Shown piece after piece: positions 1-6,497 of a DNA stretch of 8,913 nt. Under the pieces are notes generated by a model that was not told the origin of the DNA, did not search any database, and worked only from the letters and a program-made list of their open reading frames with translations. Made by a program: the position numbers and the translations under genes. Each line of letters begins with the position of its first letter. Within the stretch, counting starts at the first letter, position 1. Source of the DNA: Dehalococcoidia bacterium (lineage in GTDB: Bacteria; Chloroflexota; Dehalococcoidia; Dehalococcoidales; Fen-1064); NCBI GenBank assembly GCA_011192055.1, contig DUES01000064.1:1-8913 (forward strand), written 5' to 3'.

Positions 1-219
1 CTGGATAATATGCATATTCACGTTGCCGGAATTCTCTACGGAGATAAAGGAGAAAGAAAACACATAGACCTGAAGGAATCAGACATGGAGTATGCCGCAC
101 TGATGAAGGTTCTCCGGGACCATGATGTTAAGGGAGTACTGGTCTGCGAGAGCCCCAATCTGGAAGAAGATGCACTGCTTCTCAGCGAGACATACCATGC
201 CTTGAAATCGGATGCCTGA
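1..219 (+). CDS. AP endonuclease family 2 / deoxyribonuclease IV-like protein, C-terminal fragment
   Basis: This is the 3' end of a gene entering from the left edge. The frame is open from base 1 (Leu-Asp-Asn precede the first Met at base 10), so that Met is internal. The 72 visible residues resemble the last strands of the endonuclease IV/xylose isomerase-like TIM barrel: MHIHVAG, then YGDKGERKH, then VLVCESPNLEEDALLL near the end. In this family the final strand carries a glutamate metal ligand (LET in E. coli Nfo). The Glu of CESP probably occupies that place, and the His of GERKH may match another ligand, but both are inferred by resemblance. The expected role is base-excision repair at abasic sites using a metal cluster. 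Sugar isomerases share the fold, and the missing N-terminal part prevents a firm choice. Codon use looks like the neighbours. Confidence 0.72.
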   Translation: MDNMHIHVAGILYGDKGERKHIDLKESDMEYAALMKVLRDHDVKGVLVCESPNLEEDALLLSETYHALKSDA

Positions 220-259
220 GGCTGGAACGGCTATCACTGCATACCTGCCCGGCATGTGG

Positions 260-281
260 ACGGTTTACGGAGTGAAGCCGT
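260..281 (+). terminator. Weak stem-loop after the endonuclease-like gene
   Basis: ACGGTTT (260-266) and AAGCCGT (275-281) can form a 7-bp stem with one G-U pair and an 8-base loop, 40 bases after the stop. No clean U-tract follows, only a T-rich stretch around 290-300. It could end the upstream transcript before the ftsH promoter, but the evidence is thin. Confidence 0.25.
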
Positions 282-297
282 AGTTACCTCATTTTAC

Positions 298-326
298 TTT
301 CCCGTTAATCGTTCATCTGGTATAAT
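298..326 (+). promoter_or_regulatory. ftsH promoter (extended -10)
   Basis: A perfect TATAAT lies at 321-326, preceded by TGG at 318-320. This gives the TGnTATAAT extended -10 of sigma70-type promoters. With a 17-base spacer the -35 would be TTTCCC (298-303), which is poor (3 of 6), but an extended -10 often compensates. Transcription would start near 333, leaving a leader of about 42 bases before the ftsH start codon. It is the only good promoter motif in the gap between the left-edge gene and ftsH. Confidence 0.65.
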
Positions 327-332
327 AAGAAT

Positions 333-364
333 AGCTGGGATCAGTTATACTTGTGCGGCCAGCT
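333..364 (+). promoter_or_regulatory. Possible 5'-terminal hairpin in the ftsH leader
   Basis: AGCTGG (333-338) is exactly complementary to CCAGCT (359-364), with a 20-base loop. The first arm begins at about the predicted transcription start. The second arm abuts the ribosome-binding sequence GAGGTG (365-370). Such a hairpin could protect the mRNA 5' end or modulate access to the ribosome-binding site. Six base pairs with a long loop is modest stability, so this is a candidate only. Confidence 0.3.
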
Positions 365-374
365 GAGGTGAATA

Positions 375-2306
375 ATGAAACCAAGGTGGCGCCGTGTTGG
401 CTTTCTGTACCTGATTATTATGGTTGCCGGGATATCCCTGATTGCTTTTGCTCTGCGTGGGCCACAGCAGAATCCGCAAGAAATCCTGCTAAGTGACGTA
501 ATAGAGAAATCGCAGAACGGCCAGATAGAAAAACTGGTTGTTGAAGGTGAATGGCTGACTATCACCACCAGGGATGGACAGGAACAGAAGAGCTACAAGG
601 GCATTACCAGCATATTTGATATTGATTCACTCATTCTTGATGGGGTGCAAGTAGAGATTACGCCCGGTGGTTTTAACTGGGCTAACATGCTGATAGGATT
701 CCTTCCGCTTCTCCTGTTCGGGGGTTTGATATTCTTCCTGTTTTTCCGCGCCCGTGGAGCTAATTCCCAGGCGATGAGTTTCGGACGGAGTCGGGCCCGG
801 TTGTTCCCGGCAGACAAACCATCGGTAACATTTGACGATGTTGCCGGTGTGGATGAGGCCAAGCAGGAACTGGCCGAGGTTGTCGAGTTCCTCAAGTCGC
901 GTGAGAAATTCCAGGAACTGGGAGCACGTATTCCCAAAGGTGTGCTGCTGGTCGGGCCGCCGGGAACGGGAAAGACACTGCTCGCCCGTGCTGTGGCTGG
1001 AGAAGCTGCCGTACCGTTTTTCTCCATCAGCGGCAGTGAATTCGTGGAGATGTTTGTCGGTGTTGGTGCTTCACGGGTACGTGACCTTTTTGACCAGGCC
1101 AAGCGGAACACTCCCTGCATTATCTTTATTGACGAAATTGACGCTGTCGGACGCCAGCGTGGGGCCGGACTTGGTGGCAGCCACGATGAGCGTGAGCAGA
1201 CGCTGAACCAGATTCTCACCGAGATGGACGGATTTGACACCAATACCAGCGTGATTATCCTGGCAGCTACTAACCGGCCGGACATTCTTGACCCGGCTCT
1301 GCTGAGGCCTGGTAGATTTGACCGGCGAGTAGTCCTTGACCGCCCTGACATCGCGGGACGGACGGCAATCCTCAAGGTCCATATCAAGGGTAAACCGCTG
1401 CAGGACGGTATTGACCTTGAGGTGCTGGCGAAGCAGACGGCCGGTTTCAGTGGTGCTGACCTGGCCAACCTTGTCAATGAGGCCGCTATTCTTGCTGCCC
1501 GGCGAAACAAGACCACTATCGAGTTGCCGGAACTTGAGGAGTCTATTGACCGTGTAATTGCCGGTCCGGAAAGAAAAAGCCGTCGTGTCAGTCCCAGGGA
1601 AAGAGAAATTACGGCATACCACGAGGCAGGTCATGCCCTTGTCTCCAAGATGTTGCCTAACGCAGACTCGGTTCGCAAGATAACCATAGTACCACGTGGC
1701 ATGGCTGGTGGATATACCCGGTTCCTGGAAGAGGACCGGACAATGTATACCAGAACTCAGCTAATGGATACACTGGCAATGCTGTTTGGCGGACATGCCG
1801 CCGAAGAATTGATTTTCAACGAAAGAACAACCGGACCTAATAGTGACATCAAGCGGGCCACCGATTACGCTCGCAAGATGGTCGTTGACTTCGGTATGAG
1901 TGATAAGCTTGGGCCGAGGACATTCGGTGACAAGCAGGAGATGGTCTTCCTGGGACGGGAAATCGCAGAACAGAAGGACTACAGCGAAAGGTTCGCCCTG
2001 GAGATTGACCGTGAGGTCAATATACTTATTAAAGACAGCTACGGAGTCGCCAGGAAGGTTCTGGCCGAAAACAAGGCTATGCTGATTAAAATTGCAGAAA
2101 AACTCATGGTCCAGGAAACGCTGGATGGCGATGAGATAGACGCCCTGTTTTTGGAAGAGGAAAGTCAACCTGAGCCGGAGAAACAGGTACCGGCGGCTGC
2201 AACACCTGCTGAAGTAGTGCCGGAAGCAAAAGCCAAACCCAGGGCAAAGAAAACTCCGGTAGTAGGCCCCATCTTTCCGGAACAGTCACCGGCCACACCG
2301 GACTAG
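375..2306 (+). CDS. ftsH: ATP-dependent zinc metalloprotease FtsH
   Basis: FtsH is a membrane-anchored hexameric AAA+ protease that extracts and degrades misfolded or short-lived membrane and cytosolic proteins. The 643 residues show the whole architecture. A first membrane segment lies at about 9-27, an extracytoplasmic domain at about 28-103, and a second membrane segment at about 104-124. The AAA+ module follows, with Walker A GPPGTGKT at 194-201, pore motif MFVG at 226-229, Walker B IIFIDEID at 249-256, and a second region of homology with arginine fingers in [17 protein letters not shown] (301-317). The peptidase has HEAGH at 416-420 and a probable third zinc ligand at Asp491 (TGPNSDIK). 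The last 45 or so residues are a Pro/Ala/Lys-rich, probably disordered tail. ATG at 375 follows GAGGTG (365-370) at a 4-base spacing. The gene has its own promoter, converges on the prenyl synthase gene and appears monocistronic. Nothing essential is missing. Confidence 0.98.
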   Translation: MKPRWRRVGFLYLIIMVAGISLIAFALRGPQQNPQEILLSDVIEKSQNGQIEKLVVEGEWLTITTRDGQEQKSYKGITSIFDIDSLILDGVQVEITPGGFNWANMLIGFLPLLLFGGLIFFLFFRARGANSQAMSFGRSRARLFPADKPSVTFDDVAGVDEAKQELAEVVEFLKSREKFQELGARIPKGVLLVGPPGTGKTLLARAVAGEAAVPFFSISGSEFVEMFVGVGASRVRDLFDQAKRNTPCIIFIDEIDAVGRQRGAGLGGSHDEREQTLNQILTEMDGFDTNTSVIILAATNRPDILDPALLRPGRFDRRVVLDRPDIAGRTAILKVHIKGKPLQDGIDLEVLAKQTAGFSGADLANLVNEAAILAARRNKTTIELPELEESIDRVIAGPERKSRRVSPREREITAYHEAGHALVSKMLPNADSVRKITIVPRGMAGGYTRFLEEDRTMYTRTQLMDTLAMLFGGHAAEELIFNERTTGPNSDIKRATDYARKMVVDFGMSDKLGPRTFGDKQEMVFLGREIAEQKDYSERFALEIDREVNILIKDSYGVARKVLAENKAMLIKIAEKLMVQETLDGDEIDALFLEEESQPEPEKQVPAAATPAEVVPEAKAKPRAKKTPVVGPIFPEQSPATPD

Positions 2307-2336
2307 ACCGGAGCCATTTGCTTTACGGGGTCTTTT
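2305..2336 (+). terminator. Weak candidate terminator after ftsH
   Basis: AGACC (2305-2309, overlapping the TAG stop) pairs with GGTCT (2329-2333), and the T-rich end TCTTTT runs to 2336. The stem is only 5 bp with a 19-base loop. It is the best terminator-like structure in the 137-base gap between the convergent ftsH and prenyl synthase genes. Nothing else convincing is seen there; short CCGG-type palindromes do not build a good hairpin on either strand. Confidence 0.22.
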
Positions 2337-2443
2337 CCAGTACTGCACCGGCACATTCTTAATGGACATCAATATACCCTGATATTCTGCGAAACCGGTG
2401 TCCGTGTTTTTCCGGAGAGAGATGGAGCAGTTACCGGTGGTGA

Positions 2444-3409
2444 TTACCTGCGGCGGTGGATAATGAAGTCCGCCAGACCGTACAAAGAACGCCGGAACTC
2501 GTTATCCGGCAACTGGTCAAGGTGACAGCAGGCACGGTTCCGGTAATCGGCAGCAACGTCAAAACACTGGTCTATTATCGGTGAGTTGCGTACCATTTCA
2601 ATTGCTTCAGTGATATAGCTATCGCCACCCTTTTCCCTGAAGAGCTTCTCTACAGGGTTTTCATACGGATACTGTTCAAGCAGCAACATTCCCGGAAGAG
2701 TGAGTGTGCCCTGGGCAAGGTCGGACCCTACCGGTTTACCCATCTCGTCTTCAGTACCAATGTAGTCCAGGATATCGTCCACTATCTGGAAAGCAATACC
2801 CAGGTTATGGCCATATTCCTGGAGAATCTGGATAGATTCCTCCGGAGCTCCTGCCAGGACTGCACCGGATACTGTGGACATGACGAATAAAGAGGCTGTC
2901 TTGCTGAAAATCCTGTGGAAGTAGTTCTCTTCTGTCTGGTCCAGGTTAAATAAACTACGTGACTGGGCTATCTCTCCGCTGGAAATAATCATGATGGTTT
3001 TCGGCAGCAACTTGATGACGCGGAGGTTGTCCGTTGTTGACGTAAGATATCCGGCATAAGAGAACAGGTAGTCACCGAGCAGTACTGCCTGCTCAGTCCC
3101 CCACAGGGTATTTATGGTCGGTCTTCCCCAGCGAACTGCGGAGTTGTCAATAGTATCATCGTGCACCAGGGTGGCCAGGTGCATTACTTCTACGGCAAGA
3201 CCCATCGACATCAAGCGGTCCTTGGGACAACCGAAGATTCTGCCGGAAAGCAGAACCAGGATAGGACGAACTCTCTTACCGCCACCTTTCAGACCATAAT
3301 CAAGGAGCTCGGACAGACCGGGTGAATCAACATCCCCTGTTGACTTCAACCTTTCCTCTATCTCATCCAGGTTTTCCCGAATTGGCCTGTATATTTCTTC
3401 CAGCTCCAA
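2444..3409 (-). CDS. Long-chain polyprenyl diphosphate synthase (trans-isoprenyl synthase family)
   Basis: The enzyme adds isopentenyl diphosphate units head-to-tail to an allylic primer, making all-trans prenyl diphosphates for quinone side chains or other lipids. Counting from the chosen start, GGKRVRP (43-49) binds isopentenyl diphosphate. The first aspartate-rich motif is DDTID (84-88), the second is DDILD (211-215) after FQIV, and KPVGSDLAQGTLTLP follows. The residue five before the first motif is Ala (79), in a context like the octaprenyl/solanesyl synthases, which suggests a long product; exact length cannot be read. I chose TTG at 3407-3409, giving 321 residues, because AAAGGGGG (3415-3422) sits 5 bases upstream. 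An in-frame TTG at 3437-3439 would add ten residues but has no ribosome-binding site. It is the last gene of the rsmI operon, 45 bases after metG. Confidence 0.93.
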   Translation of the reverse strand: MELEEIYRPIRENLDEIEERLKSTGDVDSPGLSELLDYGLKGGGKRVRPILVLLSGRIFGCPKDRLMSMGLAVEVMHLATLVHDDTIDNSAVRWGRPTINTLWGTEQAVLLGDYLFSYAGYLTSTTDNLRVIKLLPKTIMIISSGEIAQSRSLFNLDQTEENYFHRIFSKTASLFVMSTVSGAVLAGAPEESIQILQEYGHNLGIAFQIVDDILDYIGTEDEMGKPVGSDLAQGTLTLPGMLLLEQYPYENPVEKLFREKGGDSYITEAIEMVRNSPIIDQCFDVAADYRNRACCHLDQLPDNEFRRSLYGLADFIIHRRR

Positions 3410-3414
3410 GATAT

Positions 3415-3422
3415 CCCCCTTT
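3415..3422 (-). promoter_or_regulatory. Ribosome-binding site that decides the prenyl synthase start
   Basis: Read on the minus strand, this is AAAGGGGG, then five bases (ATATC), then TTG GAG CTG. The match and spacing are near ideal, while the in-frame TTG 30 bases upstream has nothing comparable. This places initiation at 3409 rather than 3439. Confidence 0.7.
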
Positions 3423-3454
3423 GTTGTAACCGGAATCAAGGTAAAACAGCAGCA

Positions 3455-5125
3455 TTACTTGCCTAACCGACTTGTTTCCTCCTCGACAATTTCCTCGTCC
3501 AGTTTTATGAACAATGGTTTTGGCGCGGCCAGTTTCTGCCCGGGTTCCGGCACCTGTGGTTTCCAGCCGTAGTCTTCAATGCTTCCTTCAAAGCCGAGGT
3601 ATTCGTGAAGCTTTCGGGAGCTGAAGGGCAGGAAAGGAGACAGCGCCGTTTTCAGGCAAGAAATAACGTAAATAGCCGTATACAGGGTGTCAGCGGCTGC
3701 CTGACGGTCTTCTTTGATTGCTTTCCAGGGCGCCTTACCATCGAGGTACCGGTTTGCTTCGTGAGCGAGGGCCATAGCTGTTCTGATTGCTTCTTTGAAA
3801 TGGCACCCGTAGAGAAGTATATCCATCCGTTCAAGCGTTTCCCCGGCACTGTTCATGATTTGCCGGCTCTGTTCGTCCAATGTGCCGGGCGTCGGTACGC
3901 AGCCATCGAAGTTGCGGTAGGTGAGGGTGAGAACACGGTGGACCAGGTTACCGTAGGTGGCGACAAGCTCATCGTTGTTACGCCGTACGAATTCCCGCCA
4001 CGAAAAATCGGTATCAGAGGTTTCCGGCATGTTTATGGACAGCATGTAGCGCAGCGGGTCAGGGTCGTACCGCGACAGATAGTCCGGCAACCAGACTGCC
4101 CAGTTCCGACTGGTCGAGAATTTGCCGCCCTCGATGGTCAGGAACTCGTTGGCCGGGACGTCATAGGGCAGATTAAGGCCCCCGTAGCCCATCAGCAGCG
4201 CCGGCCAGATTATAGTGTGATAGGCAATATTATCCTTACCGATGAAGTAGTAGGTCTTTGCCTCCTCCTGCCAGAAGCGGCGCCATCTCTCAGGGTCGCC
4301 CTGCAGTGTGGCCCACTCCTTGGTGGCGGAGAGGTAGCCCATGACAGCCTCGAACCATACGTAGATACGTTTCTCCTCGAAACCCTCTACCGGCACGGGT
4401 ACTCCCCAGTCTATGTCACGTGTAAACGCCCGGTCTATTAGTCCCTCTTCCAGGAACCGGGTGGTGAAGTTCAGGACGTTCTGCCGCCAGCGGGTCTTCT
4501 TATCCTTCTCTTTGACCCATTCCAGCAGCCTGTCCCTGAAGGCAGACAGGCTCAGGTAAAACTGTTCTGAATCCCTGTAAACGGGTGCTGTTCCGCATAC
4601 CCGGCAGCGAGCGTCGATGAGTTCCGGGGCGTCCAGCAGCTTACCGCAGGCCTCACACTGGTCACCACGCGCGTGGGGGGATTTACAGTGCGGACAGGTA
4701 CCCTCGACATAGCGGTCGGGCAGGAAGCGGTGGCAGTTCGGACAGTATGCCTGGGATACGGTTTGCTTGTACAGGTATCCTTGCTCAAGGAGTTTCAGGA
4801 ACATGTCCTGGGCTACTTTGGTGTGATTCTCGGTGCTTGTGGTGGTATACAGGTCGTAGGAGATGCCCAGTTTCTGCCAGCAATCCCGGTGTTCCTGCTG
4901 ATAAAATTCCGCTATCTCCTCGGGGGTCTTACCTTCCTGTTCGGCCCTTATTGTCGTTGGCGTGCCATGTGCGTCAGACCCCGAGACCATAACCACTTCA
5001 TTTCCCCTGGTGCGGTGGTAACGGGCGAAGATATCCGGGGGCAGATACGCTCCGGCAATCTGGCCAAGGTGTAACGAACCGTTAGCATAAGGCCAGGCTG
5101 CGCAAATCAGGATTTTCTCACTCAT
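3455..5125 (-). CDS. metG: Methionyl-tRNA synthetase, short form
   Basis: MetG charges initiator and elongator tRNA-Met with methionine in the cytosol. The 556-residue protein is a class I synthetase. The HIGH-like motif is HLGQ at 19-22, followed by SGSDAHGTP at 48-56. The connective insert carries four CxxC pairs (C128/C131, C144/C147, C157/C160, C174/C177), enough for two complete zinc knuckles. Further motifs are DIDWGVPVP at 237-245, YVWFEA at 255-260 and YYFIGKDNI at 292-300. The KMSKS loop is the variant KFSTSR at 335-340, known from a MetRS subgroup. The anticodon-binding helical domain follows (NNDELVATYGNLVHR, 383-397). The C-terminal EMAP/Trbp111-like tRNA-binding dimerisation domain of the roughly 675-residue enzymes is absent. 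ATG at 5123-5125 follows AGGAG at a 4-base spacing. Its first 8 bases overlap the end of the zinc-ribbon gene (ATGAGTGA), so translational coupling is likely. Confidence 0.97.
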   Translation of the reverse strand: MSEKILICAAWPYANGSLHLGQIAGAYLPPDIFARYHRTRGNEVVMVSGSDAHGTPTTIRAEQEGKTPEEIAEFYQQEHRDCWQKLGISYDLYTTTSTENHTKVAQDMFLKLLEQGYLYKQTVSQAYCPNCHRFLPDRYVEGTCPHCKSPHARGDQCEACGKLLDAPELIDARCRVCGTAPVYRDSEQFYLSLSAFRDRLLEWVKEKDKKTRWRQNVLNFTTRFLEEGLIDRAFTRDIDWGVPVPVEGFEEKRIYVWFEAVMGYLSATKEWATLQGDPERWRRFWQEEAKTYYFIGKDNIAYHTIIWPALLMGYGGLNLPYDVPANEFLTIEGGKFSTSRNWAVWLPDYLSRYDPDPLRYMLSINMPETSDTDFSWREFVRRNNDELVATYGNLVHRVLTLTYRNFDGCVPTPGTLDEQSRQIMNSAGETLERMDILLYGCHFKEAIRTAMALAHEANRYLDGKAPWKAIKEDRQAAADTLYTAIYVISCLKTALSPFLPFSSRKLHEYLGFEGSIEDYGWKPQVPEPGQKLAAPKPLFIKLDEEIVEEETSRLGK

Positions 5126-5390
5126 TGTTCTCCTGGGAGGCGGGTATTTCTTCCGGGGAGCCGGTGCTCATGTCATCCGGGAAAAATGTCATTACCCGCT
5201 GACCTTTCTCTTCTCGATACCTGGCGTAGCCTTTATCCAGGCTGCAATCCATACAGTAGTACTTTCTACCGCCGCTTTCAACCTCGGCACTTTCTTCCTC
5301 ATCTACTACTACATACCGTTCGGTGTAAGGGATTATGTTCTGACAACCATCGCATTGTACCTTACCCAGAGATATACATCCTTGTCTCAC
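5118..5390 (-). CDS. Small zinc-ribbon protein of unknown function, coupled to metG
   Basis: I do not recognise a named family. The 90 residues hold two CxxC pairs, CDGC (13-16) and CMDC (46-49), about 30 residues apart: a typical one-zinc ribbon, with an acidic hairpin between (DEEESAEVES). A conserved-looking segment GYARYREEKGQRVMTFF (54-70) follows, then a low-complexity acidic tail. There is no signal peptide or membrane segment, so it is probably cytosolic. Translation starts at GTG 5388-5390. The strong ribosome-binding site GGGAGGAG (5398-5405) at a 7-base spacing supports that start and shows the gene is real. It lies 52 bases after rsmI and its stop overlaps the metG start, suggesting a role tied to translation, RNA or the synthetase. 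That role is inferred from position only. Confidence 0.82.
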   Translation of the reverse strand: MRQGCISLGKVQCDGCQNIIPYTERYVVVDEEESAEVESGGRKYYCMDCSLDKGYARYREEKGQRVMTFFPDDMSTGSPEEIPASQENNE

Positions 5391-5397
5391 TGTTTTA

Positions 5398-5405
5398 CTC
5401 CTCCC
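5398..5405 (-). promoter_or_regulatory. Ribosome-binding site for the GTG-started zinc-ribbon gene
   Basis: On the minus strand this reads GGGAGGAG, then seven bases, then GTG. It is among the strongest such sites in the window and justifies calling a short gene that begins with GTG. Confidence 0.75.
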
Positions 5406-5410
5406 AAAAC

Positions 5411-5433
5411 CTGTTTTATTCCCGGAATAACAG
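5411..5433 (-). promoter_or_regulatory. Interrupted hairpin between rsmI and the zinc-ribbon gene
   Basis: On the minus-strand RNA, CUGUU-AUUC pairs with GAAU-AACAG around a CGG loop, giving nine base pairs with two unpaired bases on the 3' side. It ends five bases before the GGGAGGAG site and is followed by UUUU. It could be an intercistronic processing, attenuation or RNA-stability element. Short length and the bulge keep confidence low. Confidence 0.3.
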
Positions 5434-5442
5434 TCTCAAACA

Positions 5443-6258
5443 TCAGACAATCTTGAGCCAGGCACGGTAAAGCTCTCTTCTTGATAAGCCCGTCTCAGTG
5501 GCTGTGCTTGCAATAGCTTCCCTGGCTGGAATTCCGGAATGGTGCAGTTTTTTTAGCTGAGATTCGATATCTTCAGTCATTTGTGGTTTATGCCGGTCTC
5601 GATTTCCTTCGATAACCAGCGTAAACTCACCCCGGGGTTTGACGAAATATGTTATAGCCTGGTTGACGGTACCCCTGAAGACCTCCTCGTGAATCTTGGT
5701 AAGTTCACGGCAGACGGCGATATTTCTGTCACCCAGTACTATCATAATATCATTCAAGGACGCTGCCAGGCGATGCGGAGCTTCAAATATAACCAGTGTT
5801 GCGGGATTTTCGGCGATATTCTCCAGCGCATGCCGCCGGGCATTTGTCTTACCGGGTAGAAAACCCACGAATAGGAACCTTTCCGCAGAGAGACCTGAGA
5901 CAGCCAGTGCTGCCGTCACTGCCGATGGCCCCGGCACCGGTGTCACGGTGAAACCCTGTCGAACAGCCCCTGTCACCAGTTCATATCCGGGGTCGGATAT
6001 TCCGGGCATTCCGGCCTCGGTAACGAGAGCAACATCCTCTTCCTCAAGACGCTCAAGTATATACGTGACCCTGTTGCTGCCGCTGTGTTCATGAAAGCTT
6101 ATCAACGGTGTCTTGATTTCGTACCTGTTAAGCAGCCGTTTTGTCTTGCGGGTATCTTCAGTAGCAATAAGCTTCACTTCACGCAGTATGCGCAGGGCAC
6201 GCAATGAGATATCCTCCAGATTGCCTATAGGAGTTGCTACAACATACAGGACGGGCAT
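5443..6258 (-). CDS. rsmI: 16S rRNA (cytidine-1402-2'-O)-methyltransferase RsmI
   Basis: RsmI uses S-adenosylmethionine to 2'-O-methylate C1402 in the decoding centre of 16S rRNA, where RsmH adds an N4 methyl group; together they tune start-codon fidelity. The 271 residues match the tetrapyrrole-methylase fold: ATPIGNLEDIS (8-18), EDTRKTKRLL (34-43), SFHEHS (54-59), VTEAGMPGISDPG (79-91; many homologues read DAGTP), PVPGPSAVTAALAVSGL (107-123) and FEAPHRL (158-164). A C-terminal segment follows (about 228-271) with a helix-turn-helix-like end, AREAIASTATETGLSRRELYRAWL, as in full-length RsmI. ATG at 6256-6258 is preceded by GAGGAAGG. It is the first gene of the four-gene operon, with a promoter directly upstream. 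CobA/CbiF-type corrin methylases share the fold, but the motifs and length fit RsmI. Confidence 0.96.
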   Translation of the reverse strand: MPVLYVVATPIGNLEDISLRALRILREVKLIATEDTRKTKRLLNRYEIKTPLISFHEHSGSNRVTYILERLEEEDVALVTEAGMPGISDPGYELVTGAVRQGFTVTPVPGPSAVTAALAVSGLSAERFLFVGFLPGKTNARRHALENIAENPATLVIFEAPHRLAASLNDIMIVLGDRNIAVCRELTKIHEEVFRGTVNQAITYFVKPRGEFTLVIEGNRDRHKPQMTEDIESQLKKLHHSGIPAREAIASTATETGLSRRELYRAWLKIV

Positions 6259-6285
6259 TGCCTTCCTCTTCGCCTCAGCTTATGT

Positions 6286-6314
6286 ATTATAACGTACACT
6301 GCGTTAGCAGTCCA
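6286..6314 (-). promoter_or_regulatory. Promoter of the rsmI operon
   Basis: On the minus strand, TGGACT (6309-6314, 4 of 6 to TTGACA), a 17-base spacer and a perfect TATAAT (6286-6291) form a sigma70-type promoter. Transcription would start near 6279, about 20 bases before the rsmI ATG, and drive rsmI, the zinc-ribbon gene, metG and the prenyl synthase. Confidence 0.7.
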
Positions 6315-6350
6315 GATTGGGTCTCAAATTCTGCATTACGGGAAAAGGGA

Positions 6351-6384
6351 ATACCGGGTTCTTTACTTCGCAGCACCCCGGTAT
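6351..6384. repeat. 8-bp inverted repeat in the divergent promoter region
   Basis: ATACCGGG (6351-6358) and CCCGGTAT (6377-6384) are exact reverse complements, 18 bases apart. They lie between the rsmI promoter and the guaB3 promoter, about 62 bases upstream of the guaB3 -35. This could be a protein-binding dyad or part of a small transcript; neither is shown. Its right arm overlaps a weak promoter-like pair (TTTACT 6362-6367, TATGAT 6384-6389, 16-base spacer). Nothing else is seen in 6315-6440: no open frame with a ribosome-binding site and no tRNA-like fold. Confidence 0.4.
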
Positions 6385-6445
6385 ATGATTAAGGGGTTCG
6401 TTCTGAGCAGGTACGGAAAGGTAACTGCCTGGCGGAGAAATTACC

Positions 6446-6475
6446 TTGACGCGTGGACTCAAGCTTTGTTATTAT
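6446..6475 (+). promoter_or_regulatory. guaB3 promoter
   Basis: TTGACG (6446-6451, 5 of 6), an 18-base spacer and TATTAT (6470-6475, 5 of 6) make a good sigma70-type promoter. The predicted start of transcription near 6482 leaves a leader of only about 16 bases, just enough for the AAAAGGGG ribosome-binding site. No riboswitch-sized leader is present, so purine control, if any, would need a DNA-binding regulator. Confidence 0.68.
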
Positions 6476-6481
6476 TCTATT

Positions 6482-6489
6482 AAAAGGGG
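6482..6489 (+). promoter_or_regulatory. Ribosome-binding site that decides the guaB3 start
   Basis: AAAAGGGG lies 8 bases before ATG 6498. The longest in-frame opening begins at a GTG at 6453, but that codon falls inside the predicted promoter and has no ribosome-binding site. An out-of-frame ATG at 6491 is only one base past the site. Confidence 0.72.
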
Positions 6490-6497
6490 AATGCATA

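Noticed and set aside
226..255. Possible short gene or riboswitch in the gap before ftsH
   Set aside because: No start codon with a ribosome-binding site and no known riboswitch core is visible. The predicted ftsH leader is only about 42 bases, too short for a classical riboswitch.
593..1634. Long minus-strand open frames (307 and 187 residues) opposite ftsH
   Set aside because: They are antisense shadows of a GC-biased, highly conserved gene. Their translations are low-complexity Ser/Arg-rich, with no recognisable domain and no ribosome-binding context.
2391..2440. ACCGGT palindromes downstream of the prenyl synthase gene
   Set aside because: The two copies could pair over about 35 bases, but there is no extension of the stem and no T-run on the minus strand. 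I do not call a terminator for the operon here.
3605..4441. A 278-residue plus-strand open frame inside metG
   Set aside because: It is antisense to the conserved MetRS motifs and its product has no recognisable features. The minus-strand reading explains every base.
6385..6415. GGGGTTCGTTC, which recalls a tRNA T-arm or the end of a structured RNA
   Set aside because: It does not match the GGTTCRANYCC T-arm consensus, and no acceptor, D or anticodon stems can be built around it.
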